64,000 bases of DNA, from the NCBI GenBank assembly GCA_035236585.1, contig CP141132.1, positions 21,303,945 through 21,367,944 of the forward strand, read 5' to 3'. Shown here piece after piece: positions 51,125 to 61,989 of the stretch. The notes under the pieces were generated by a model, which was given only the letters and a program-made list of their open reading frames with translations, did not search any database and was not told the DNA's origin. Position 1 is the stretch's first letter. Each line of letters begins with the position of its first letter. The stretch comes from Warburgia ugandensis. Taxonomy: Eukaryota; Streptophyta; Magnoliopsida; Canellales; Canellaceae. A program made the position numbers and the translations under genes.

Positions 51125-52598
51125 ATCCACCTCCAAAAGGGCATCCACCTCTCACCCACTTTCCTCTTTTGAAACCCTAGCTGCATACCATCTTAACCAT
51201 GCAAAACAAATTTATTTCATCATACCACACCTCATTATTAGGGTACCCTAGAAAAAATAGGGGAAAAACTATAAAAAAGGGAGCTCAAAACTAAGTGAGG
51301 GACTTTTTTTTATACTTTTTCTGTAAGGAAAAAGACACCTCCATTGGGGAAGGAGACATCCTCTTCCTCAACCACTCTCCATCACCTTTTACTTGAATTT
51401 TCTTCTCTTTTTGGGTGGCTACTATTCCCTTCCAAGATGGGTTGTATCTTCCCCAAGTATTCCATGCTTTGGTCTTGTCCATTAAATCTCTTTTCAAAGG
51501 TTAGTTGTTTCCCTTAGAATCATCTTTTCTTTGCTGGAACTTTACTTCCATTATTGTTAGTTAATGCCCTTCAATTCCATAGTTCTTATTTTCCTATTGA
51601 TTAAGATACAAGGTTGGTTTTTCCCTTGAAGTGACAGCCATGGGAAGTCACCTTGAATCTAATCATTGTCCTTGTTTTTGGTTGCATTTAGATCATTTTT
51701 ATTTCATTGAAATCCTTTCTTGCTTTCCTTAGAGTTCTTTCAGCTTGCCTTGAGTTTCTAGTGGAATTTTCCTTTGCTTTAAAGCATGCTTATTCATGAT
51801 TGATAGTTGGAAAAATTGAAGAAGGATTAGCTTGTAGTTGTAGGTGGATTAAGATCAAGTGCACTTCATTGTAATAGAATTTTAATTTTAGATTTGGATT
51901 ACATATGTTGGAGCTTTATGTTAATGGATTTTAATGTAATTCAATAAAGTTTATTGGAGTTTTCAATTCATGTTGGTGTCCAGAAGTTAATAGTTCACAT
52001 TCTTGAATGTTTGCTTACTTTAGAAGTGATTAATTCCATGTTTAAGTTTTCTAATGAGTGAATGATTCATCTATTATGCTGCTAGAATTTATTTTCATGG
52101 TTTGTTTTGTTTAATTTTGAGCACCATGAACATTATGTCCACTTGAATTTTCAAGCATCCAATTAGATCTTTAGATTGCTTAGTTAACATTAAAGTAAGA
52201 TTGCATACTTTAGGATTTCCAAAGCAATTGATTATTGCATGTTTCTTTTTATTAGTTGTGTAATTTCATGTTAAGGAAAGTTGTGAAAATTGCATTCTAG
52301 GAAAGTTTCACTTTAAGAAAGTTCTTAGTTTAGGAATTTTTTTTACTTTTTTAGAAAGTGCATATTGTAGGAAAGTTTTCAATTTTAGCATGTTTCTAAT
52401 TCTTGCATAACTTCCATTTCCATGTGTTAATTTCCATCATTAGTTTAGGTTAAAATCTCACTACCTTTGGCTAGGATTAAGTTATTTAAGGAAGGACCCA
52501 CTAATCACACAATCATTCAACTCCTCATAAGATCAACCACCTTGTGTGAGAACACTACAACCGATTTATGCGCTTGCGAGTTTAACTTAAAAATCACA
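50294..52598 (+). repeat. Athila-like element 3' LTR
   Basis: 2305 bp, TGTCATAAG start and AATCACA end. Relative to the 5' LTR it lacks about 90 bp near 50700 and has a (CA)n tract at 51094-51121 where the 5' copy has a pyrimidine-rich stretch. Confidence 0.92.
51094..51121. repeat. CA microsatellite in the 3' LTR
   Basis: Uninterrupted (AC)14, not present in the 5' LTR copy. Confidence 0.95.
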
Positions 52599-53417
52599 AC
52601 AAACATCCTTGAGAAAGCAGAACTACATCATACAATGTGCTGCCAAGTCTACTTATATACATTATAATGTCATTTAAATAAGTGGTTTAAATTTACATGC
52701 TCAAAAATTTTAAAAGTTTGGTAAGGAAACCAAATTTTAGGTCCTCTAAAAAATAGTGTTTTTAGCCAGTAATATTTCTATAACTCTATAGAAAAGCTTG
52801 ACTACCATACAACACATTTGAATTACCTTTTTTCTTCTAAATTTTTGTGATATTGGTTTAAAGAACCTATAATTTCAAAGCACGACCTTAAAGGCTCATT
52901 TTAAATTCCTATTTCACATTCATGCACATCAAGAGCATGGTTGAAACTATATATTATTGTCCAACAAAATTGTGAAAACTTTAATGCCAATAGCCTCAAA
53001 AAATTTTAAGTTTTGTTAAAAACTTTGAGAAATTTGACAATAGCTTTCACTAAATTATCCTCACTCACAATAATCTTCAACAAGCATGGCATAACCCTAT
53101 GTTACATAGATATTATTTACAATGATAATTGATAAAGCTAGAGCTAACACAACAATTGGATTTTGATTGCTTTGCACTCACATACTTATTAGCAAGGGAT
53201 CATGGGCCCTTGTTCGATAGAACACCCTCATGGTAACAACCCATTAATTAGTAGTTGAGGACTTAAAATAACTAACAAGGAACTTCTATAGCAAAGATAA
53301 GATTTTTGGAATTATGATTTGATGTGTCCTAAAAGTGGATGACCAAATTGATTGGATTGGAAGTTCTAAACATATAAAGGGCCCTTTGTAAAATGAGTCA
53401 TGTATGTAGTTTATTCT
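52599..53417. other. AT-rich DNA, nothing recognised
   Basis: No gene, repeat or transposon end could be recognised. Confidence 0.5.
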
Positions 53418-54290
53418 TGTGGCGACCTAGGCTTTTGAAATACATTTTTGTTATGTATTTTCAAATGGTGGTTGACCAATTTTGCAAATAATTTTGAAAA
53501 CTTAAGCAACGGAAATATTTTCTTTGAAATCCTTTTAAAAAATCCCTAATGTCATCTAGACTTTTGCTGAAAAAATACTCCCTCATTAAGGCAGTATTGG
53601 CATCTCACTATGCCATGCATCATATGCAAAATACTCACGAACTACTATGCTGCAGTTTGATCTGTATTAGTATGCTCGGATAACTACCTCGTTCACCACT
53701 GATACCACAGTGGAAAAAATTGTGTCACTACCTGTATGGGGACACAGGACTTTCACAGTGGGGCCTTCCCATAATTATCCCACCTAACTTTTAGCCTCTC
53801 TTTGGGCAAGGTATCATAATATCATCAAAGTTTGGGAAGTGGGTGGTCAAACCCTCATAACTTCCCTAACATAGCATCCCCTGGCTTATGCCTATTTAAA
53901 AAAAAAAAATACAAGCATCCATTCTTGTATCTAAAATACTTCTTGTGCATCTCAGACGATTTGTCTATTTATATAATCATCCTCGTATTCAATATCCTCA
54001 TACTAAGGATATAATTTCATTTTAAGATTTAGGGATTCTCATTTACAATGAATGATACCCATGTTTATATAAGTTTAGGGACTAATCAGTTATTGTAAAT
54101 GATCCCCATTTCCTTTAATTTAGTATTCATATACTAAATGTTATTAAGTGTAAGGATACTCATTTGATACAAATGATATCCCTTATTATTATGTTCTTAT
54201 CCAAGTTTAGGGGTAATCATAAATGATACCCAGGTATTTATTATGTATTTCATCTAATTTCAATAGTTATTTCTATCTCTGTAAATGCTT
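53418..54290 (-). repeat. Partial LTR (3' end of minus-strand element)
   Basis: Begins on plus as TGTGGCGACCTAGGCTTTTG; 53418-53555 matches 57131-57262, then a jump, and 53567-54290 matches 57815-58540 closely. So about 540 bp of LTR are deleted and the rest of U3 is absent. Confidence 0.85.
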
Positions 54291-55885
54291 CTCATTTTCT
54301 TATATCAATTCCATATATCATTACCAATTTATCTAATATATTTCATTCTCCTCAAATTCATAAATATTATTTATCCAACTCATATAACCCAAAATTTGTT
54401 TTGATTTCATACTATTATGTTTTATTTCAAATTCCCAATTGATGATAATAAATTTGGGAATTACTCATCCTTATAGAGTAGAGTACTTAATTTTCTCAAT
54501 AATATCATTTATGTTCAATGCATCCTCACATTGATTCTTCCTTTTTCTTTTTCCAAGGAAATTTGTTGCTTTCCTAATGTAAATTTTTGTAATCACTCCT
54601 TTGTTTACTAATCCTTAAAATTTGTTCTTTCAACTCATTCAAGTCAGTTGATGTCATTTTCCTCAACTATTATAGATATTTCTTCATTCAATCTCATGTT
54701 AGATTGAAAATCTTCAAAATATCTTAAAATTTCTAACCACATATTTCTCCAAAATCTTAACTCATACCTCATTCATAATAATCTCATTTTTCCAAACTTT
54801 AAACTTAAGTTTAGCTACCAATATTTGCTTATAGGTCTTCATTTCTCATGTTTATTTCACCATTCCTCCAAAATATATTTCTCCTTACTATATTTCTTAA
54901 ATCTTTCAGTATCAACAAACCTATCATATAAGTGGAATCAATATCTCTATTCTTGATATAGCTCTTTATTTGCCATGATCAATAAGATGTACTCCTCTTT
55001 ATGATAATCAATAACTATAAGGGGTATCATTTGATACAAATGATATCCCTTATTATTATGTTCTTATCCAAATTTAGGGGTAATCATAAATGATACCCAG
55101 GTATTTATTACGTATTTCATCTAATTTCAATAGCTATTTCTATCTCTATAATTGCTTCTCATTTTCTTATATCAATTCCATATATCATTACCAATTTATC
55201 TAATATATTTCATTCTCCTCAAATTCATGAATATTATTTGTCCAACTCATATAACCCAAAATTTGTTTTGATTTCATACTATTATGTTTTATTTCAGATT
55301 ACCAATTGATGATAATAAATTTGGGAATTACTCATCCTTATAGAGTAGAGTACTTAATTTTCTCAATAATATCATTTATGTTCAATGCATCCTCACATTG
55401 ATTCTTCCTTTTTCTTTTTCCACGGAAATTTGTTGCTTTCCTAATGTAAATTTTTGTAATCAATCCTTTGTTTACTAATCCTTAAAATTTGTTCTTTCAA
55501 CTCATTCAGGTCAGTTGATGTCATTTTCCTCAACTATTATAGATATTTCTTCATTCAATCTCATGTTAGATTGAAAATCTTCAAAATATCTTAAAATTTC
55601 TAACCACATATTTCTCGAAAATCTTAACTCATACCTCATTCATAATCATCTCATTTTTCCAAACTTTAAACTTAAGGTTAGCTACCAATATTTATTTATA
55701 GGTCTTCATTTCCCATGTTTATTTCACCATTCCTCCAAAACATATTTCTCCTTACTATATTTCTTAAATCTTTCAATATCAACAAACCTATCATATAAGT
55801 GGAATCAATATCTCTATTCTTTATATAGCACTTTATTTTCCATGATCAATAAGATGTACTCCTCTTTATGATAATCAATAACTAT
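54161..55885. repeat. Tandem duplication, 867 bp period
   Basis: Copy 1 is 54161-55018 and copy 2 is 55028-55885, with few differences (for example CTGTAAATGC versus CTATAATTGC). Both start CATTTGATACAAATGATATCCC and end GATAATCAATAACTATA. The duplication includes the last part of the partial LTR. High identity suggests it is recent compared with the surrounding decay. Confidence 0.93.
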
Positions 55886-57113
55886 ATTTTCCCAAATCAT
55901 CATATCAATATTTCTCTTTGTTTTTATTTTCCATGATCATTTCGCCATCCATGTCAAATGTACTTCACTTTACTATAGTCCCAAAATTAGTTTCAATATC
56001 ACCAAAGTTATCGTATCAATATCCCTCTAATTCTTGATAATCCTTGTGTGCCAATTTCCACAATTGATTTATCGTACAAATATAATTTCTAACTTAGTGA
56101 TTTCATTTTTGTTGTACCAAATATATGGACTATAATTTCTTTGTTAACAATATATTTTAATTATCTTTCTTAATAAGTTTGGGATTATATTTCTTCCATT
56201 TCAACATATCTAACTCACTTATTCCTTCCTTTTATTCCAATTTTAAAGATCACCTCTTCATGTTCTAAAATTTTATCATCTCTTTATTAATCTTTGTTAA
56301 CTAATTTTGGAGAGAAACACTTAATTATCTCCTTATTTATCTTCATTTAAACTGTTCTCATTTACTAATTTTAAAATTTCTTACTTATCTCCTTAAATTC
56401 CTTTCAAGTAATATAATCTCTATTTTGATGATTAAATCTATTTAACTAATTTCCATAATACTATATATGTAGTAATTGTAACTGTTACATTTATATTTAT
56501 TATTTATTATTATTAATTTTGAATTTTATAATAATTCTAAGGTTTCTTCTTTAGTAGCTATTGCTTCTTCAAATTATACTTCACCTTTCCTATAAACGTT
56601 GAAGTTTTTCCTCCCACACCATTTCCAATTTATCACATCTTTCTCTCAATCTCCATTATTTCACTTAATAATGGTTATATTTATACCAATATTGGTGTAC
56701 TTTATTTCTACACACACACACACACACACACACACATGTTTACTTAAGACTTCAGGTTAGACCTGAATATCATATATTACATTTTTATCTATTATAATGT
56801 TTTCTTTATTGATTTCTATATCTTACTATTCCCTCTATTGGGATTCTTACTTACTAAGTAGTATTCCTAGTCCTTTCACTAAGTAATATCTACTTGTACT
56901 ATACTATTCCTTCATTACACTAACTCTTTCTATACTCATCCTCAACTAATGAGTTAACTCTTTGTACACTCATCCTTCACTAATGAATCAACTCTTTCTA
57001 TACTCATTCTCAACTAAGACTCTCCTATTTCTCAATTCACTCACTATTTCTCATCTTCAACGTGGATTGTCATAATCATATTGGACATAAGGAGCTGCAA
57101 GTGACTAGATGAA
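55886..57113. other. Internal region of the minus-strand LTR element
   Basis: AT-rich and C/T-biased; no coding motif on either strand. (CA)n at 56710-56736. Toward 57000 there are repeats of ACTCTTTCTATACTCAT-CTCAACTAA (at least three). Confidence 0.55.
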
Positions 57114-57128
57114 CCTACTCTGATACCA
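57114..57128 (-). other. Primer binding site of minus-strand element
   Basis: Minus strand TGGTATCAGAGTAGG starts two bases after the LTR end (GCCACA). The first eleven bases match the initiator tRNA-Met type site, which fixes the element's orientation. Confidence 0.8.
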
Positions 57129-57130
57129 AC

Positions 57131-59775
57131 TGTGGCAACCCAGGCTTTTGAAATACATTTTTGTTATTTATTTTCAAATGGTGGTCAACCAATTTTGTAA
57201 ATAATTTTAAAAACTTAAGCAGCAAAAATATTTTCTTTGAAATTCTTTTCAAAAAACCTGAATGCCACGTTTCACTCACATATACATACATAATTTTGTA
57301 TACAACATATCTTTCCAAAGAAACTCATTTTATTAAAATGGCAAGATCAATCCAGTCGTTCACATACACAACCCCTTTATTACATCTTATGTTCAAAATA
57401 CACAAATCAAAATGCAATCCAATCCTTTCCACAATAGTACATAGTCTTGATCAATAGTATGGTCTTCGTCTTCCCATGTCGTATCCCTCCATTGTTTTAT
57501 TTATGTATTTAAGATGTTGTAAACATTCAAACATTTACAATATCTCATCAAGCTATGCTTGGTAGGGGATTCAAGAACATATGGAATTGTATAATTCAAA
57601 AATATATATTCATAATCATCATATTCCATATGAATCACATAATTCAATTTCCATGAACTATACCATATATGATCATTCTATCATATAATTTATCATGTAA
57701 CATCCACTATGATAATTCCAAACCACTCACCACTATATACAGTAAAAAATCATGAAAAATAGTCAATATCTCAAACATCAATAATCATACTCAGATATAC
57801 TGAGTTGATAAGTCATCCAGGCTTTTGCTGGGAAAATACTCCCTCATTAGGGCAATATTGGCATCTCACTATGTCATACATCATATGCAAAATACTTAAG
57901 GACTACCATGCTATAGTTTGATCCGTACTAGCGCACTCGAATAATTGCCCTATTCACCACTAATACCACGGTGAAAAATATTGTGTCACTACATGTATGG
58001 GGACACAGGACTTTCACAGTGGGGCCTTCTCATAATTGCCCCACCCAACTTTTAGCCTCTCTTTGGGCAAGGTATCATAATATCATCAAATTTTGGGAAG
58101 TGGGTGGCCAAACCCTCATAACTTCCTTAGCATAGCATCCACAGGCTTATGGCTGTTTAAAAAAAAATAACCACAAGCCTCCATGCTTGTATCTAAAATA
58201 CTTCTTGTACATCTTAGATGATCTGTCTATTTATATTATCATCCTCGTATTCAATATCCTCATACTAAGGATATAATTTCATTTTAAGATTTAGGGATTC
58301 TCATTTACAATGAATGATACCCATGATTATATAAGTTTAGGGATTAATCATTTATTGTAAGTGATCCCCATTTCCTTTCATTTGGTATTCATATACCAAA
58401 TGTTATTAAGTGTAAGGATACTCATTTGATACAAATGATATCCCTTATTATTATGTTCTTATCTAAGTTTAGGGGTAACCATAAATGATACCTAGGTATT
58501 TATTATGTATTTCATCTAATTTCAATAGTTATTTCTATCTCATATACATGAATTATGGTTCAAATGTAACTAAGCATATTATCATTCTTAAGCATTATAA
58601 TGTCTATGCATAACAACAATTCCATAGACCATAGGTCTTGAATTCTTAAAGTTCCACCTACCTTCATGTAGTGATTCATCCTTTTAGATCTTCCATGATT
58701 GACATATGTAATCTGTAAATACATACATATTGTTATTATCTGTACAATTTTGGATAATCTCTTATCTATATTCCTTATATAATCTTGTCCTTTGATATAA
58801 AGGATCTAGATTTTTCTTGTGTTCCTATCATCCATATAATCTATCTTCCTCATATAGTATTTATCTAATTGATCAATAGATCTGACAGTTAGAATGATTT
58901 TCTAATCTTTCAAATCTAAGCATTTTCTAACTCTAAGTCTTTGTAGATACATCTCTTTGATCTTGATCTTTCATAGATCCTTTGATCAACAATCTATACT
59001 TTTTTATAAAGATCAAGGTCCTAGATCTTCTATCTTCTAGTTCTTCTTTGATCTAAGTTCAATTATTTGATCATCCATAAGGAGGATGACCCTGGTTCTC
59101 TTCCTTGAATCATATTTGATTAAGGGTTTGGATTATCTAATCTAAAGATCTAGATTTGTCTACAACATAGATACATGGATACATAATAAAATACAACATT
59201 AGGATTTTCATTGTTCTTGATCATCCAAGATCGTATGGATCTTGTTTGATCATCCTTATCTTACTTACAATTTTTATTAGAATTAGATAATTTACTAAAC
59301 TTTTATGATCTTATTATTATTCAACCAATTAATGTTTTACTGGTTGAAGATAGCTTATTTCATCCTAAGTCTAGACTGCTCCTCTTATTTCCAATCGAGT
59401 AAGGCTTATTAGTTGAATGGCTAAACACAAAGTGGTTACTTCAATCCTCATGTAAGGAGGTATTTAGACCTCATAAACGTCAATGAAAGGTAGGGGAAGA
59501 GTGAGGCTCTATTAGAAAACTACCTTAACCACTATGTTCAAGATTCATTAGAGTGACCTTAGCTCAACCTTTCATAAGGTTTCTATGAGCATTTTAACCC
59601 TAAGTATTCTTTCTAATTGATTTTAATTAAGTTCATGAATATTTAAAATGTCATTCATCAAGTTTATTGTTCTCCTAGTTTGGGCCAAGGATTTGATAAT
59701 CCTTATATTGTCCTACTAACTATAGCCCTTACTATCATTAAGTCCATATCATTCATTCTACATAAATGTCCTTCA
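57131..59775 (-). repeat. 5' LTR of minus-strand element (left arm of palindrome)
   Basis: 2645 bp. On the minus strand it begins TGAAGGACATTTATG and ends GGTTGCCACA, the TG...CA form. Its outer parts match the inverted copy at 59811-61208; the middle (about 57883-59160) is absent from that copy but partly present in the 53418-54290 fragment. Confidence 0.85.
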
Positions 59776-59810
59776 AGGATTTGAAAATGTAATTAAATGA
59801 AAAATAGAGT

Positions 59811-61208
59811 TGAAAGATATTTACATGAAATGAATGACATGGACTTAATGTTAGTAAGGGCTATAGTTAGTAGACAATATAAGGATTATCAAATCCCTAG
59901 CCCAAACTAAGAGAGTAATAAACCCCATGAATGACATTTTAAATGTTCATGAACTTAATTAAAATTAATTAGAAAGAGTACTTAGGGTTAAAATGCTCAT
60001 AGGAACCTTATGAAAGGTTAAGCTAAGGTCACTCTAGTGAATGTTGAAAATGGTGGTTAAGGGGGTTTTCTAATGGAGCCTCGCTCTTCCCCTACCTTCC
60101 GTTGATGTTTGTGAGGTCTAAATGCCTCCTTACATGAGGATTAAAGTAACCACTTTGTGTTCAGCCATTCAACTAGTAAGCCTTAGTCAATTGGAAATAA
60201 GAGGAGCAGTTTAGACTCAGGACGAAATAAGCTATCTTCAATTAGTAAAACATTAACTGGTTGAATAATAATAATAATATCATAAAAGGTTAGTAAAATA
60301 TCTAATCTTAATAAAAATGGTAAGTAAGATAATCTAGATTAAACAAGATCTATAAGGAGATCCTGAATGATTAAGAACAATAAGAATCGTAACATTGTAT
60401 TGTACTTAGTATGCATGTTTATTAGTATGTATGTTGCATGGCATAGTGAGATGCCAATACTGCCCTAATGAGGGAGTATTTTTCCAACATAAGTCTGGAT
60501 GATTTATCAACTCAATATATTTGAGTATGATTATTGATGTTTGAGATATTGACTATTTTTCACGATTTTTTACCATATATATATACACACACACATACGA
60601 TATAATGGTAAGTGGTTTGGAATTATCATAGTGGATGTTACATGATAAATTATATGATAGAATGATCATATATGGTATGGTTCATGGAAATTGAATTATG
60701 TGATTCATATGGAATATGATGATTATGAATACTATACTTTTGAATTATACGATTCAATATGTTCTTGAATCCTCTACTAAGCATAGCTTGCCGTGATATT
60801 GTAAATGTTTGAATGTTTACAATATCTTAGATACAGAAAGAAAAGAATGGAGGGATATGACATGGGAAGACAAAGATCATACTTTTGATCAAGACTATGT
60901 ACTATTGTGGAAAGGATTGGATTGTATTTTGATTTGTGTATTTTGGACATAAGATGTAATAAAGGTGTTGTGTATGTGAACCACTAGATCGATCTTGCAA
61001 TTTTAATAAAATGAGTTTCTTTAGAAACATATGTTGTACACAAAATTATGTATGTATATGTGAGTGAAATGTGGCATTCAAGTTTTCTGAAAAGAATTTA
61101 AAAAAAATAAAATTCTGCTGCTTAAGTTTTCAAAATGTTTGCAAAATTTGTTGACCACCATGTGAAAATAAATAATGAAAATGTATTTCAAAAACCCAGG
61201 TCACCACA
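59811..61208 (+). repeat. Inverted LTR copy (right arm of palindrome)
   Basis: 1398 bp on the plus strand, TGAAAGATATTTACATG start and AGGTCACCACA end. It is the same LTR family as 57131-59775 in opposite orientation, minus about 1.27 kb of the middle. The next base pairs are gypsy RNase H sequence, not a PBS, so it is a 3' or solo LTR inserted there. Confidence 0.85.
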
Positions 61209-61640
61209 TTATCTTTTGCTAAAAATATAATCAAGCATTGGCTGATGCTAGTCAGATGTTTCTTCCACCACTAAAGAAATATCAATTATGAATGCCTCTT
61301 CACCAATGTTGACTTGCCAGGGCTCTTTCTAGAAGGATCTACTATGCATTCACAGGTAATATGATCTCGTCATCTATAAGCATAGAAAAAGTAACTAGTA
61401 AGTTTTCCAGTGCATCTACAACATCATTGCTTAGGCAAGGAACATTTTCAATGACAATGTCATCAAAAATGTCATTTAGTTCCTTAACCAAATTGTATTA
61501 AGGAGCAAGTTTAGCTTTCACTATGTTGTATTCCTTTACCTGACATGCAATTTGAATCATATAGTGAAGAAATGCCTTATTTGGACCTACAACATTTATT
61601 AGATAGTTCACCATATGAGAGTTTAGGTTCATCTAAAACC
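61209..61640 (-). pseudogene. Ty3/gypsy RNase H-region remnant
   Basis: On the minus strand: LINVVGPNKAFLHYMIQIACQVKEYNIVKAKLAP, then YNLVKELNDIFDDIVIENVPCLSNDVVDALENLLVTFSMLIDDEIILPV. The spacing of the LVKEL..F..I....V....N...DAL..L pattern fits the RNase H end of Tat-type gypsy pol. It continues to the LTR at 61208, which cuts it off. Could belong to the same lineage as the RT at 35.4-36.3 kb; not shown. Confidence 0.65.
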
Positions 61641-61989
61641 TTACATGTGACTTCAAAATAGGAAGGAGAATCAATTGATGTTCTGGCCCAACATCAAACA
61701 ATTCTAGGGTGTATTGCAACAGTTCTACATCAAGATAAGAACAAACATCCCTCACGTGAAATGTAGAACTAGCATAATCTTAACTTTAAGGACACTATAA
61801 GGGAGGAGAAATGTTATCAAATTTTGGATGTTGGCATTATCTTTCCTCAATTCTATAGAAACTCAGCCAAGTAACCTTGAGTTGGTTTCAACAAATTCTA
61901 CTTTATGGTGGTCTATCATGCATTATCTTCTCATAACCATGCATCTTTTGGTGGAAAGTGTATATTAACTACCATGAGATTTTGAAATG
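61641..61989. other. Unassigned gypsy-related DNA
   Basis: Between the minus-strand RNase H fragment and the plus-strand Athila 3' region. Short frames on both strands hint at decayed pol but none was convincing. Confidence 0.35.

Larger units (their letters stand above)
42570..52598 (+). mobile_element. Athila-like Ty3/gypsy derivative with gag and protease only, about 10 kb
   Basis: Long LTRs (42570-45023 and 50294-52598), a PBS of the Athila/Tat type, gag, protease, then a noncoding 3' region and a polypurine tract. No RT, RNase H or integrase motif occurs between the protease end (about 48520) and the 3' region. Candidate target duplication AAAAA (42565-42569) and ACAAA (52599-52603) matches four of five and is weak. 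The leader 45044-46200 is noncoding. Such gag-retaining elements must depend on another element for reverse transcription. Confidence 0.85.
53418..59775 (-). mobile_element. Minus-strand LTR element without recognisable proteins
   Basis: On the minus strand: 5' LTR 59775-57131, PBS 57128-57114, an internal region with no protein motif down to about 54290, then a partial 3' LTR (54290-53418). It is strongly C/T-rich on the plus strand. The layout suits a large non-autonomous derivative (LARD-like). The U3 part of the 3' LTR is missing, and no target duplication could be confirmed. Confidence 0.65.
57131..61208. repeat. Large inverted repeat of two LTRs, 35 bp spacer
   Basis: The arms meet at 59775 and 59811, both at LTR starts, with 35 bp of AT-rich spacer. 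Matching arm parts total about 1.3 kb, for example AGTAAGGGCTATAGTTAGTA and its complement on either side. A transcript through the centre would fold into a long hairpin. Confidence 0.9.

Noticed and set aside
42565-52603. AAAAA/ACAAA as firm target duplication for the Athila-like element
   Set aside because: Low complexity, one mismatch, and the 5' LTR edge is uncertain; kept only as a weak hint.
53418-61208. A new type of DNA transposon with long terminal inverted repeats
   Set aside because: The inverted arms are LTRs (TG...CA ends, PBS of tRNA-Met type after one of them) and no transposase lies between them.
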